A stretch of 64,000 nt of DNA from Thermithiobacillus plumbiphilus (GCF_038070005.1 NZ_JBBPCO010000015.1:1-64000), one strand, 5' to 3'. Positions 8,482 to 17,524 are shown, counted from the first letter of the stretch. The notes: generated from the sequence alone by a model not told the origin. Made by a program: numbers and translations.

Positions 8482-8816
8482 GGCGCGGTCCTGATGGTTG
8501 GCTATCAGCAAGTTTCGAAGTCATGCCCGCAAGGGCTGCATGGCTTCACGGTGCAACTCTCTACACTTAGCTAATAGCAATTTGCGCACCAGGTGCTGTG
8601 ATGCAGGAGATATAAGGGGATTGGCGAGGGAATGGTGTAGATGGGTGACAAAAAGTGTCAGTGCGGCGTGTCAAAAAACCGTTGTCTGTCTTGGTTTTGT
8701 CGGGCTGGTTTGGTGAAGATCTAGGCTGATAGTGACAGGTGATTGACGCTGCAGGCGTGGTCCAACTGTGTATGTCCCTTTGGCCTTAGATAGTGTCAAG
8801 TTAATGACGCATTCGT
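8482..8816. promoter_or_regulatory. 335-bp gap upstream of the sigma factor with clustered TGACA/TGTCA elements
   Basis: No gene is recognised here. The gap contains TGACA-AAAAG-TGTCA at 8646-8660, a further GTGTCA at 8668-8673, TGACA near 8733 and TGTCA near 8794. On the minus strand TTGACA hexamers appear at two of these positions, so some may be promoter -35 elements. This is the likely control region of the sigma factor gene and also holds the 3' end of the lipid-transport operon; no strong terminator is seen for that operon. Confidence 0.4.
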
Positions 8817-9479
8817 TCAGGTTTGGTCGGGGCCGGGCTGTGGTCGGAGCTGCTCGGGCCCCAGGTCTGCCAGCCAGCCATTCACCGCTTCAACCAGTAT
8901 GGCACTGGCCTGATCCAGTGCAATCACGCCGCCCCGGGCGTCGGCGCTGGGGGCCTGCACTTCCTGCTCGAATACCTGCTGGGCCACCACCCGCTGACTT
9001 GCCAGCTCCACCAGGGTCAGGCGCGCCCGTACATGGCCGAAGCTGGTGTCGGGGCTCTGGAACACCTGGCTGAAGTCTTCCAGGGTCACTCTCAGGGCAT
9101 AGTCCACCCGGGCGCCATCCTCGGGACCAAGCACGGCCTTGAACAATCCGCTCGCGGCGAGATAGGCATGCAGACGCTGGGTCAGCAGTTCGGCGGCAGG
9201 TCCTACCCAGCGGCTTCTGGCATAGGGTTGCAGGACGCGGCCATCCCGGTAGGCCAGGCGGTAGTAGAGCGAGGGATTCTGGAACCAGCTCGGGGCCTCG
9301 GCGGTGGAGACCAGCAGGACCACAGGAAAACGCTTCTGGCCGGTCGGCCGGGCGGATGGCTGCAGGCCGCTCAGCGAGTATTCACGCACCATCGTCGCCT
9401 CTGCGGGCGGCCGGATGGAGGTGCAACCCTGGATCAGGCACGTCGTGGCGAGCAGCGCGGTCAACAGCGGATATCTCAT
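8817..9479 (-). CDS. PqiC-type transport auxiliary lipoprotein
   Basis: A 220-residue lipoprotein with lipobox LIQGC (acylated Cys19). It belongs to the ABC-type transport auxiliary lipoprotein family (PqiC-like) that works with MCE-domain lipid transporters to span the periplasm. Family-like features are the early REYSLSGL strand, YYRLAYRDG and the central RSRWVGPAAELLTQRLHAYL helix. It is the last gene of the minus-strand operon permease-ATPase-MCE-lipoprotein and overlaps the MCE gene by 4 bp (ATGA). It probably sits in the outer membrane facing the periplasm. Confidence 0.88.
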   Translation of the reverse strand: MRYPLLTALLATTCLIQGCTSIRPPAEATMVREYSLSGLQPSARPTGQKRFPVVLLVSTAEAPSWFQNPSLYYRLAYRDGRVLQPYARSRWVGPAAELLTQRLHAYLAASGLFKAVLGPEDGARVDYALRVTLEDFSQVFQSPDTSFGHVRARLTLVELASQRVVAQQVFEQEVQAPSADARGGVIALDQASAILVEAVNGWLADLGPEQLRPQPGPDQT

Positions 9480-10429
9480 GGGGTGGCTTCCTTGGGCGCT
9501 GGGGGGACGAAGCCATTTTCGCCGGGCCCGGGGGCGGCTGGCCGGCGACCGAAGATCAGGCTCTGTGGGCGTTGCTGTAGATCGTTGACGAATCGATCGA
9601 GGCTTTCGCTGGTGCGCGTCAGCGAGTTCATCAGGGTATGCAGCTCGGGCAGGGTGGTGTTGCTGATGTGTTGTCCGATCTGCTTTCCGGTCTGCCCAAG
9701 GCTGGAGAAGGACTGGCTGGCTTCGCCGATCTGCTCGACCTGCGCCTGGGCGGAGCGGGTCAGCGCCCGCATGTCCTGCACCAGTTGTCGGGTTTCGCTG
9801 ACGGTGCGTTCCGAGCTGTCGATCAGTTGCGGCAGTTCCTGCAGGCTGGGATTCAGGGCTGCCTGCATGTCTGACACATCCTGGGTGATGGTCTCGATAT
9901 TGGCCAGGATATTGTTGATGTGGGCCTGGTTTTCGGGGCCGCCGAGCTGGTTCATCTTGTCGACCAGCTGGTTCAGTCGTACCAGAAGCGTCTGGCCCAG
10001 GGAGCCGAACTCCGCCAGGAAGGATTGCCTCATCGGGATCTCGGCCGGAGTGTTCCCGTTCGTGGCGAGCAGCTTTCCACCCGGCCCGGATTCCGCCAGT
10101 TCCACATAGGAAAGGCCGGTGACGCCCTGGAAATTCAGCTGGGCGAAGGTCTTGGTGGTGATAGGGGCGTCCGGGTCCACCGCAATGCGGATGCGGATGA
10201 GTCCGGGGCGCCGGGAAGCAAAGCCGATTTCATCGACGATGCCGATCTGCACGCCCCGGTACTTTACCGGGGCCTGCACGCTCAGTCCGGTCACCGCATA
10301 GGGTGTCAGTATGTCATAGGGGACACGTTGCGGCCCGCGCTGGGAGATCCAGTAGGCGGCCAGCGCCAGGATGATGCCGAGCAGCAGGATGAAAACTCCG
10401 GCGATCAGCGCATGTGCGCGATTTTCCAT
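9476..10429 (-). CDS. MCE-domain lipid transport protein (MlaD/PqiB-like)
   Basis: A 317-residue periplasmic substrate-binding component. A single N-terminal membrane anchor (about 9-28) is followed by one MCE domain (about 38-115; YAVTGLSVQAPVKYRGVQIG, later LNFQGVTGLSYVEL) and a long helical, coiled-coil-prone stretch (about 140-290). MlaD/Mce proteins form hexameric rings or tubes that carry phospholipids between inner and outer membranes. The gene directly follows the ATPase gene with no gap and overlaps the PqiC-like gene. Confidence 0.9.
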   Translation of the reverse strand: MENRAHALIAGVFILLLGIILALAAYWISQRGPQRVPYDILTPYAVTGLSVQAPVKYRGVQIGIVDEIGFASRRPGLIRIRIAVDPDAPITTKTFAQLNFQGVTGLSYVELAESGPGGKLLATNGNTPAEIPMRQSFLAEFGSLGQTLLVRLNQLVDKMNQLGGPENQAHINNILANIETITQDVSDMQAALNPSLQELPQLIDSSERTVSETRQLVQDMRALTRSAQAQVEQIGEASQSFSSLGQTGKQIGQHISNTTLPELHTLMNSLTRTSESLDRFVNDLQQRPQSLIFGRRPAAPGPGENGFVPPAPKEATP

Positions 10430-11227
10430 TTAGCTGTCCTTCTGCTGGTGAGGGTGCGCAAGACAGTTCAGGACCCGGTCACCGCGTTTGCCATGAAAGA
10501 ATTCCCGGATGAAGGGGTGTTTCACCCGGGCCACCGCATCCAGGGTGTCCACCGCGAGAAAGTGCTTGTCGGCAAGCACCGCAACCCGGTCACAGGCCGT
10601 CGCCAGGGAATCCAGATCGTGCGTGATCATGACTACCGTCAGCCCAAGCGCGTTTTTCAGATCCATGATGAGCTGGTCAAAGTCGTTCGCGGCAACCGGG
10701 TCCAGCCCGGAGGTCGGCTCGTCCAGGAACAACAGTTCGGCCTCCATTACCAAGGCGCGTGCCAGTGCAACACGCTTGATCATCCCGCCGCTGAGTTCCG
10801 AGGGCATCTTGCAGGCGTCACTGGGTTGGAGTCCGACCAGGCCGAGCTTGAGCATCACCAGATCGCGGATGCTGGTTTCGTCCAGGGCCTTGATCTCCCG
10901 CAGGGGAAAGGCGACGTTCTCGAACACGGTAAAGGCACTGAACAGCGCACCCTGCTGGAACAGCACGCCCCAGCGGCGCCCCAGGCAGCGCTGGCTACCG
11001 GCGCCCGGGGAGCCGAGCTGCTCGCCAAGGATGCAGATCTCGCCGCGCGCGGGCTGCATCAGACCCAGCAATTCGCGCAGGAAGGTGGTCTTGCCGCTGC
11101 CACTGCCGCCAACAATGCCAAGTATCTCCCCGCGCTGCACCGTCAGGTCAAGATCCTGATGGATGACCCGCTTGCCAAAGCAGGTCCACAGCCCCCTGAC
11201 TTTCACGGCAACTGGCGAGGAGGACAT
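10430..11227 (-). CDS. ABC transporter ATPase of the lipid transport system (MlaF-like)
   Basis: A 265-residue cytoplasmic ATPase. Walker A is GGSGSGKTT (40-48), the signature is LSGGMIKRVALARAL, Walker B is LLFLDEPTSGLDP, and the switch His is in VVMITHDLDSLA. LSGGM followed by KRVALARA is characteristic of the MlaF/Ttg2A branch that energises MlaE-type permeases. Its start overlaps the last base of the permease gene. It has the usual MlaF length and would power retrograde or anterograde glycerophospholipid movement. Confidence 0.92.
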   Translation of the reverse strand: MSSSPVAVKVRGLWTCFGKRVIHQDLDLTVQRGEILGIVGGSGSGKTTFLRELLGLMQPARGEICILGEQLGSPGAGSQRCLGRRWGVLFQQGALFSAFTVFENVAFPLREIKALDETSIRDLVMLKLGLVGLQPSDACKMPSELSGGMIKRVALARALVMEAELLFLDEPTSGLDPVAANDFDQLIMDLKNALGLTVVMITHDLDSLATACDRVAVLADKHFLAVDTLDAVARVKHPFIREFFHGKRGDRVLNCLAHPHQQKDS

Positions 11228-12372
11228 CAGCTTAACCCGACATCGGCCAGCAGATAGGCCAATACCGCATCGATGAGGATCACCAGGGTGATGGCAGTGA
11301 CCACGGCGTTGGTGGTCTCGCGGCTCAGGCTTTCGGTGTTGGGTTTGACGCGTAGGCCATAAAAGCTGGATACCAGCGCGATGATGATGCCAAACAGCAT
11401 GCCTTTGCCCACCCCGATCCAGAGATTGATAGTTGGCACGGCATTGGGAAACAGGGAAAGGAAGGCATTGTAACTGATGCCGAGCTGGGTCTTGGATACG
11501 ACCATGCCGCCCAGCAGGGCAATGATGTCGGCCCAGAGCACCAGCAGGGGCAGGGCAATGGCCAGGGCAACAACCTTGGGGATGACCAGGCGGCGCAGGG
11601 GCGAGACGCCAAAGGTCTGCAGGGCGTCGATTTCCTGGGTGACGCGCATGACCCCAAGCTGGGCGGTGAAGGCCGAACCGCTGCGACCGGCAATGATCAC
11701 GGCCGCCATCATGGGCCCCAGTTCCCGCAGGATGCTCAGGCCGAGCAGATTGACGATGAAGACATTGGCGCCATAGGCAGCCAGGGTCAGGGCGGACTGA
11801 TAGCTGATCACCACGCCGATGGACAGCCCGACGAGACCGATGATGCCGAGTGCCTGGGGACCGCTCTTGTAGAGCGTGGCGGAGCTTTCGCGCCAGGGGA
11901 TGCGGCTGGGGTGGCGCAGCAGGTCCAGCAGGGTCAGGACGATCTCGCCTAAAAATGTCAATGCTTCCAGGATGAGGCGGCCCAGCCGGAGGCCATGCAT
12001 GCCGACATTTTCCAACGGCGTGCGCCAGCTTGCTTGTCGGGCTGGAAAGGGAGAGACCTTCGGCAGGGCCTCAAGTCGCTCAAAGAGGGTGCGCTGCTCA
12101 TCCGTGAGTGTCAGGCCGGCAGGCATGTGCTCTCCCCAGACGCGCCACAGCAGCAGGGCTCCAGCGGAATCCATGGCCTCTGTTTCGCGCAGGTCCCAGC
12201 GGCTCAGCCTGCCCAGCCCGCGCAGCGTTGTCCGTAAATGGCTGAACTCGGTGCCGATGGCCAGCAAGGTCCAGGAACCCCGCAAGGTGATGCGCTGCTC
12301 GCCCTGCGCCCGATCTGGATCGATCTGCCAGACGGGCTTGCGGGTAGCTGCAATGTCGTTTTCGTTCTGCAT
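11227..12372 (-). CDS. MlaE-family lipid ABC permease with N-terminal STAS-like domain
   Basis: A 381-residue inner-membrane protein. Residues 1-110 are soluble and resemble the STAS-like domain fused to some MlaE permeases (GLGRLSRWDLRETEAMDSAGALLLW). Residues 130-381 are the MlaE permease with about five or six helices and the conserved stretch ELGPMMAAVIIAGRSGSAFTA, then YNAFLSLFPNAVPTI. It is the first gene of the four-gene operon, and the ATG lies in a 123-bp divergent gap shared with the LEA-type lipoprotein gene. In the classical Mla system the STAS protein (MlaB) is separate; here it is fused. Confidence 0.9.
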   Translation of the reverse strand: MQNENDIAATRKPVWQIDPDRAQGEQRITLRGSWTLLAIGTEFSHLRTTLRGLGRLSRWDLRETEAMDSAGALLLWRVWGEHMPAGLTLTDEQRTLFERLEALPKVSPFPARQASWRTPLENVGMHGLRLGRLILEALTFLGEIVLTLLDLLRHPSRIPWRESSATLYKSGPQALGIIGLVGLSIGVVISYQSALTLAAYGANVFIVNLLGLSILRELGPMMAAVIIAGRSGSAFTAQLGVMRVTQEIDALQTFGVSPLRRLVIPKVVALAIALPLLVLWADIIALLGGMVVSKTQLGISYNAFLSLFPNAVPTINLWIGVGKGMLFGIIIALVSSFYGLRVKPNTESLSRETTNAVVTAITLVILIDAVLAYLLADVGLS

Positions 12373-12495
12373 GCCCGAATGCTAGCATGGCCCGCTGAGT
12401 TTGTAGTATCCCCCCGGATCGACGCGCCCCGGTCCGGTCAGCCAGGGCGGGCCTCCAGCGTTTCTGAATTACTGCATACTGATCGGGAGCCATTC

Positions 12496-12984
12496 ATGCG
12501 CATCGTCAATCGTATTTTCCTCGTCTCCCTGCTGGCCCTGCTCGGCGCTTGCGCCAGCCTGTCCGGGCTGGAGGAACCACGCGTCAGTCTGGCGGATCTG
12601 CAGTTGAAGGACGCCAATTTGTTTTCCCAGACATTCCTGGTGGGCCTGCGGGTGGAAAATCCCAATCCATTCGGCGTGAAGCTCAATGCCGCGGAGGTGA
12701 ACATCGATCTGGACGGTCAGCATTTTGCGCGTGGTCTGAGCAATCAGGGCGTCGATCTGCCGGGTTATGGCACGAGTCTGGTCATGGTCGATGTCAGCAC
12801 CAGCATGCTGGGTTTGGCACAGCAGCTTTTGAACCTGCCCGCACGCCAGCGCCTGCCTTATGAAATCAGCGGCACCCTGCACCTGAGCCGTGGGGCGGGT
12901 CTTGCCATCCCCTTCCGTCAGAAGGGTGAACTGGACTGGAACATGCTTGGCGCAAGCGGCGCCCGACCGGCGCAGCAGCCCTGA
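12496..12984 (+). CDS. LEA14-type (LEA_2/WHy) lipoprotein
   Basis: A 162-residue lipoprotein with a signal peptide and lipobox LLGAC (Cys19). Residues 30-155 form a LEA type 2 (water stress and hypersensitive response) beta-sandwich, marked by VGLRVENPNPFGVKLNAAEVNIDLDG and the later LPYEISGTLHL. Bacterial members are periplasmic lipoproteins of unclear role, linked with desiccation or envelope stress. The ATG has GGGAG at 6-nt spacing. It is transcribed divergently from the Mla-like operon. Confidence 0.88.
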   Translation: MRIVNRIFLVSLLALLGACASLSGLEEPRVSLADLQLKDANLFSQTFLVGLRVENPNPFGVKLNAAEVNIDLDGQHFARGLSNQGVDLPGYGTSLVMVDVSTSMLGLAQQLLNLPARQRLPYEISGTLHLSRGAGLAIPFRQKGELDWNMLGASGARPAQQP

Positions 12985-13069
12985 TGTTCCTGGCGCCGGT
13001 CGGCATCCGGAGCGGTCCTTCCCCCGGAGGGGCTTGCAATGGGGGATGCGAGAGGCATAGACTTTGCCC

Positions 13070-13083
13070 TGACCGGACGGTCA
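13070..13083. promoter_or_regulatory. inverted repeat operator upstream of the efflux pair
   Basis: TGACCG-GA-CGGTCA is a perfect 6-bp-arm palindrome 27 bp before the adaptor start. It resembles operators bound by TetR/AcrR-type repressors (often built around TGACCGGTCA). A weak -35-like TTGCAA lies at 13034-13039. No TetR gene is adjacent, so the regulator, if any, is elsewhere. Confidence 0.5.
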
Positions 13084-13110
13084 GTAAGTGTCTATTCATC
13101 TGGAGCGGAC

Positions 13111-14130
13111 ATGCGGGCCAGGCGCTGGATCAAATTGGGGTTGGCGGCAATCGTGTCTTTGATTGCCGCCGGATACTTTTATCACTACACCCGGGAGCAG
13201 ACGCGTCATCCCGCCACTGATGACGCCTATGTCGGGGCAGATGTCACGCGCATCGCCCCGCGTGTCGGTGGCCCGGTGCTCAGGCTGGCGGTCCAGGAAA
13301 ACCAGCGGGTTCGCCGTGGCCAGTTGCTCTTCAGCATCGATCCGGCGCCCTACCAGCTTGCCGTGGAGCAGGCCGAGGCGGCCCTGAACACCACCCGCCA
13401 GAGCTACAGTGAGGCGGAGGCGGCCCTGCAGGCGGCCGAGGCGCAATTGGCCCAGAGCCGGGTGCAGGCTGCCAACGCGGCGCGCAATGCCGCGCGCGTG
13501 CATCAACTGGCCTTGCAGCAATATCTGTCACGCGCCCAGGACGATGATGCCCGGACTGCCGCGCGGGCTGCCGCGGTGGCGGTGCGCACGGCAGCCGCAC
13601 GGGTGGCGCAGGCCCGACAGGCTCTGGCGGGAACCGGTCCAGAAGCGCAGCAACGCCAGCGTGAGGCGGCACTCAAGCAGGCGCGCCTCGACCTTGGCTA
13701 CACCAGGGTGTATGCCCCTACGGATGGTGTCATTGCCGGGCTGACGCTGCGGCCAGGGGCCGTGGTGAGTGCTGCCCAGCCGGTCTTTGCCATCGTCAAT
13801 GACCACGATGTCTGGGTGGACGCCAACTACAAGGAAACGGCCATCCACCGCATTCGCCCGGGGCAGGTCGCCGACATTCACTTGGACATCTATCCGGACC
13901 GGGACTTCCGCGGGGTGGTGGAAAGCCTCAGTGGCGGCAGTGGCGCGGCCTTTTCGCTGCTGCCACCTGAAAATGCCACTGGCAACTGGGTGAAGGTGGT
14001 GCAACGCGTGCCGGTGCGCGTCCATCTGGTCAATCCGGATTCGCACCTGCCCCTGCCCATCGGCACCAGCGCCAGCGTCAGCATCGATACCGGACCGCTG
14101 GCCAGACCCTGGTTCTGGCCCTGGCCATGA
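13111..14130 (+). CDS. HlyD/EmrA-type membrane-fusion adaptor
   Basis: A 339-residue periplasmic adaptor for multidrug efflux. One N-terminal membrane helix (about 8-26) is followed by a lipoyl/barrel half (DDAYVGADVTRIAPRVGG), a long alpha-helical hairpin rich in Ala, Gln and Arg (about 85-185), and the second half (YTRVYAPTDGVIAGL, then VWVDANYKETAIHRIRPGQ). These are hallmarks of EmrA. The ATG at 13111 is used because it starts the membrane helix and has GGAG upstream. It overlaps the permease gene by 4 bp, so the two are made together. Confidence 0.92.
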   Translation: MRARRWIKLGLAAIVSLIAAGYFYHYTREQTRHPATDDAYVGADVTRIAPRVGGPVLRLAVQENQRVRRGQLLFSIDPAPYQLAVEQAEAALNTTRQSYSEAEAALQAAEAQLAQSRVQAANAARNAARVHQLALQQYLSRAQDDDARTAARAAAVAVRTAAARVAQARQALAGTGPEAQQRQREAALKQARLDLGYTRVYAPTDGVIAGLTLRPGAVVSAAQPVFAIVNDHDVWVDANYKETAIHRIRPGQVADIHLDIYPDRDFRGVVESLSGGSGAAFSLLPPENATGNWVKVVQRVPVRVHLVNPDSHLPLPIGTSASVSIDTGPLARPWFWPWP

Positions 14131-15680
14131 GCACGGCGGCTGCCCCGGCTGCGGCTCAACTGCCGCAGGGCAGCGAGCGCATCCTGATCAGCATCGCGGT
14201 GATGCTGGCCACGGTGATGCAGGTGCTCGACATGACTATCGTGAATGTCGCGCTGCCGCACATGATGGGTTCCCTGAGCGCGAGTGCCGACCAGATCACC
14301 TGGGTATTGACCAGCTATCTGGTGGCCGCCGCCATCTTCACGCCCCTGACCGGTTATTTAACCAATCGGCTGGGGCAGAAGCGTTTCCTGCTGATCAGCA
14401 TCACCGGTTTCATCAGTGCCAGCGTGCTCTGCGGGCTGGCTCAGAATCTCACTGAAATCGTGCTGTTTCGACTGCTCCAGGGCATTTTCGGCGCGCCCCT
14501 GGTGCCGCTGTCGCAGTCGATCATGTCCAATACCTTTCCGCCAGAGCAGCGTGGGCGCGCCATGGCCTTCTGGGGCATGGGCGTGATGGCCGGGCCGATC
14601 ATGGGGCCGACCCTGGGCGGTTATCTGACCGAAGCCATCAACTGGCGCTGGGTCTTTCTCATCAATCTGCCGGTGGGGCTGCTGTCCTTGTTCATGGTGC
14701 TGCGCTACATCCGGGACACGCCCCGGCGCACGGTGCCCACCGACTGGACCGGGCTCGGGCTGATGGCGCTTGGCATCGGCGCCATGCAGATCGTGCTCGA
14801 CCGCGGCAATCAGGAAGACTGGTTCAGCTCGTACTTCATCCTGTCGATGGCGCTGCTCAGCGGCCTGTCGCTGGTCACCTTTGTGCTGCGGGGCTGGAAC
14901 AATCCCCATAACATCGTCAACCTCAAGCTCTTCAAGGACCGCAATTTCGCCACTGCCACTGTGATGATGGGCGTGTTCGGTCTTGGCCTGTTCGGCACGG
15001 TGGCGCTCCAGCCGCTGCTCTTGCAGGAATTGCTCGGCTATCCGGTGTTGACCAGCGGTCTGGTGATCGCGCCGCGCGGGATTGCCACCATGTTCAGCAT
15101 GCTGGTGGTTTCGCGCCTGATCGTGCGCTTCGACCCGCGCATCATCATCGGCACGGGCATGATCATCGCCGGCCTTGGTACCTATTACATGACCTACTAC
15201 AGTCTGGATATCGATATCTGGTGGGTGGTCTGGCCCGGGTTGCTACAGGGACTTGGGCTTGGCTTCATCTTCGTGCCGCTGTCCGCCATGGCCCTGGAAA
15301 CCATCCCGCGGCAGGCCGCTGCCGAGGCCGCCGGCCTTTTCAGCCTGTTTCGCACCGTGGGCAGCGCGGTGGGAATCTCCGTGGCCACCACCGTGCTGTC
15401 ACGCCAGAACCAGGTGACCTGGAACGAGATCGGGGCCCATGTGCAGCCCTTTAATCCGGCCCTGGCAGCCTGGCTGGATCATATGCACATGAGCCTGGAG
15501 GACCCGCAGACCCTGGCGCTGCTGGGCCAGCAGGTCGCGGCGCAGGCACGGATGCTGGCCTTCGTGGACGTGTTCTGGATGATTGCCCTGAGCTTCGTGG
15601 TCATGCTGCCCTTTCTGCTGGTCATGCGCCGGCCTGCGCATCAGCAGCGGGGGCGCGTTGAAGCGCCGGTCATGGAATAG
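14127..15680 (+). CDS. DHA2-family (EmrB/QacA) multidrug efflux permease
   Basis: A 517-residue inner-membrane major facilitator protein with about 14 helices. Family motifs include QVLDMTIVNVALPHMMGSL (helix 1, motif D1), YLTNRLGQKRFLL (motif A), LFRLLQGIFGAPLVPLSQ and GPTLGGYL (motif C). EmrB exports hydrophobic drugs, uncouplers or fatty acids through EmrA and an outer membrane channel, driven by protons. No TolC-like gene is nearby. The ATGA overlap with the adaptor gene shows a two-gene operon. Confidence 0.93.
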   Translation: MSTAAAPAAAQLPQGSERILISIAVMLATVMQVLDMTIVNVALPHMMGSLSASADQITWVLTSYLVAAAIFTPLTGYLTNRLGQKRFLLISITGFISASVLCGLAQNLTEIVLFRLLQGIFGAPLVPLSQSIMSNTFPPEQRGRAMAFWGMGVMAGPIMGPTLGGYLTEAINWRWVFLINLPVGLLSLFMVLRYIRDTPRRTVPTDWTGLGLMALGIGAMQIVLDRGNQEDWFSSYFILSMALLSGLSLVTFVLRGWNNPHNIVNLKLFKDRNFATATVMMGVFGLGLFGTVALQPLLLQELLGYPVLTSGLVIAPRGIATMFSMLVVSRLIVRFDPRIIIGTGMIIAGLGTYYMTYYSLDIDIWWVVWPGLLQGLGLGFIFVPLSAMALETIPRQAAAEAAGLFSLFRTVGSAVGISVATTVLSRQNQVTWNEIGAHVQPFNPALAAWLDHMHMSLEDPQTLALLGQQVAAQARMLAFVDVFWMIALSFVVMLPFLLVMRRPAHQQRGRVEAPVME

Positions 15681-15687
15681 GATCCTA

Positions 15688-16215
15688 CTACAGGCCGATC
15701 CCGACGCCCACGCCAAAGTGAAAGGGCGAGCCGCGATAGCTGCTTTCGGTTTCCCTGGGCCAGAGATGCAGTTGCTGCGCCTGCACGACCGGATAGCGAT
15801 AGCTGGCCTCGCCAATGCTTGCCTGGCGTACGCCACTGATGCTGCCGACCACGCTCACCTGGCGCCCCGGAGCATAGTCGGCCGTTTCGAGATAGCCATT
15901 TTGCTGGATGATGAAGCGCCCCAGCGAGGCTTTGCCCGTTTCCGGTTGCGTGGTCCGGGCATCGAGCGGGTAGGCCAGGATCGTCAGTTCGGTCATCCCG
16001 GCGAGATTCTGGCTGCTGATGATCTGTCCTCCCCAGACCACGCGCTTGCCCTGCTGTGCCTGCGGATTCGACAGTACCTGGGCCGGCGTGACATTCCGGT
16101 CCGCGCCTTCCAGGCTGGCGCCCTTGAAAGGTGCCGAGGCGCAGGCGCCGAGTGCCAATGACAAGGCGAGCAGTGCGATGGATGCCGCCCGTTGGGAAAG
16201 GGCTGTATTTTTCAT
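15688..16215 (-). CDS. Slp-family outer membrane lipoprotein (copy 1)
   Basis: A 175-residue lipoprotein with a signal peptide and lipobox ALGAC (Cys25). The Slp-family core follows: VTPAQVLSNPQAQQGKRVVWGG, LTILAYPLDA, GRFIIQQNGYLE, and YRYPVVQAQQLHLWP. In E. coli Slp is a starvation- and acid-induced outer membrane lipoprotein. The ATG at 16215 is preferred over a GTG at 16224 that lacks a ribosome site. It lies immediately downstream of a second Slp gene; the two are diverged paralogues. Confidence 0.88.
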   Translation of the reverse strand: MKNTALSQRAASIALLALSLALGACASAPFKGASLEGADRNVTPAQVLSNPQAQQGKRVVWGGQIISSQNLAGMTELTILAYPLDARTTQPETGKASLGRFIIQQNGYLETADYAPGRQVSVVGSISGVRQASIGEASYRYPVVQAQQLHLWPRETESSYRGSPFHFGVGVGIGL

Positions 16216-16220
16216 GTTGG

Positions 16221-16739
16221 TCACCAGTAGTAGGGCCAGGGACGATAAGGCCAGGGACCCCAGAAGGGATCATAGAAAGGGTCATGATAGGGATAGCCGT
16301 AGTCCGGTTCCAGCCGTTTCGGCCAGAGATGGACGTGATCCGCGGCAATCCGGGGGAATGTGTAGGGGAATTCGCCAATCCTGCGCGTTTCCGGGGCCTG
16401 CAGGGTGCCGGTGACCGTGACCTCCCGGCCCTTGGCGTAGACCGCCGGATCCAGAAAGCCCGGTGTGCAGGCAATGAAGCGTCCCTGGCTCTGATCCGTT
16501 TCCTCTGGCCGGCTGGTTTCATCCAGCGGGCGGCTGACGATCTCAAGGCAGGTGTCTGCCTGGCGCGGATGGGTGTTTTCGATGCTGCCGCCCCAGCGCA
16601 CCCGTTGTCCGATTCCCTGCCCGCTCTGGGCCGCCTGCAATGACACCTCTGCGAAATTGCCACTTTTCAAGGGGGCCGGCGTCGTGGCGCAGGCTCCCAG
16701 CAGGACCGAAACCGCAAGAAGCAGATAATGCCGGCGCAT
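16221..16739 (-). CDS. Slp-family outer membrane lipoprotein (copy 2) with aromatic tail
   Basis: A 172-residue lipoprotein with lipobox LLGAC (Cys17) and the Slp pattern (QRVRWGGSIENTHPRQ, LEIVSRPLDE, GRFIACTPGFLDP, YTFPRIAADHVHLWP). Unlike copy 1 it ends in a Tyr/Pro/Trp/Phe-rich tail (from about residue 150, with YHDPFYDPFWGPWPY). The start ATG at 16739 has GGAG at 6-nt spacing, although the frame is open much further upstream. It is first of the two Slp genes and probably co-transcribed with copy 1, with only a few bases between them. Confidence 0.87.
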   Translation of the reverse strand: MRRHYLLLAVSVLLGACATTPAPLKSGNFAEVSLQAAQSGQGIGQRVRWGGSIENTHPRQADTCLEIVSRPLDETSRPEETDQSQGRFIACTPGFLDPAVYAKGREVTVTGTLQAPETRRIGEFPYTFPRIAADHVHLWPKRLEPDYGYPYHDPFYDPFWGPWPYRPWPYYW

Positions 16740-16921
16740 GGTGTTCTCCACTTTTCTCATCCAGATTTTAGACCCTGGATTCTGGGGCTTCGTTCTGTCA
16801 TGCCGTTCTGGCCTCCGGGACCTTTCGTTTGGCATATGATATATGTAGCTTATATGAAACCTGGTCTGAAGCGGGCAGTCCCCGGGCAGGCCGTGCAAGC
16901 ACCCAATATCAGGACAGAAGG

Positions 16922-17497
16922 ATGGATGATCTCAGTTTTGCCAAGCTGGCTGACATCGATGATGCCTATATCCGCCGCATCGAGACCCTGGTCATGGGTT
17001 ACGCTGAACCTGTCCACTCACCCCAGTACGCCACCGACTGGGAGGATACGGAAAAGCTGATCTCGCGTCTGGCCGATCTGGGAGTCGGCGTGCGCATGGA
17101 GTTCGTCGCCACGGAGAAAAAGACAGGCTTTCATGCCTATCTCGACTGGCAGGATCCGGTCAGCCTGGAATGGCAGACCGTCGAAGTCGAAGAGGATACG
17201 GCGCCAGCGGCCATTACGCGTGCCGCCTTGATCTGGCATTACACCCAGGAAATGGCGGCTGCCAATGCCAGTCCGCCGGATGTCTGGTCCTACTTTGAAG
17301 TGCTCGAACGCATTGGCATCGTGCGCGATCTGTTGCAGCGTTCCCTGGAAGAGCATCCGGTGCTGCAGCAGGAAGCTGAAATGAACGGCCTGTTGCAGGA
17401 CGTGCAGGAAAAGCTCAACAGTCTCTTCGAAATGGCCGGTCAGAGTCTCGATAAACAGTTTGAGGGTGGACGACCGGGGCGGGGGGCCATGCACTGA
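16922..17497 (+). CDS. conserved-looking hypothetical cytosolic protein
   Basis: A 191-residue protein that I do not recognise. It is acidic, has no signal peptide or membrane helix, and is predicted mostly helical in its second half (ITRAALIWHYTQEMAAAN, then LERIGIVRDLLQRSLEEHPVL and LLQDVQEKLNSLFEMAGQSLD). The start (MDDLSFAKLADIDDAYIRRI) follows AGGA at 7-nt spacing. An upstream extension of the frame lacks a better start. It stands alone between the Slp pair and a convergent secreted protein gene. Its codon use resembles its neighbours, so it is probably a real gene. Confidence 0.75.
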   Translation: MDDLSFAKLADIDDAYIRRIETLVMGYAEPVHSPQYATDWEDTEKLISRLADLGVGVRMEFVATEKKTGFHAYLDWQDPVSLEWQTVEVEEDTAPAAITRAALIWHYTQEMAAANASPPDVWSYFEVLERIGIVRDLLQRSLEEHPVLQQEAEMNGLLQDVQEKLNSLFEMAGQSLDKQFEGGRPGRGAMH

Positions 17498-17524
17498 AAC
17501 GGCCTGGCCCCCTGCGATCCTCTC

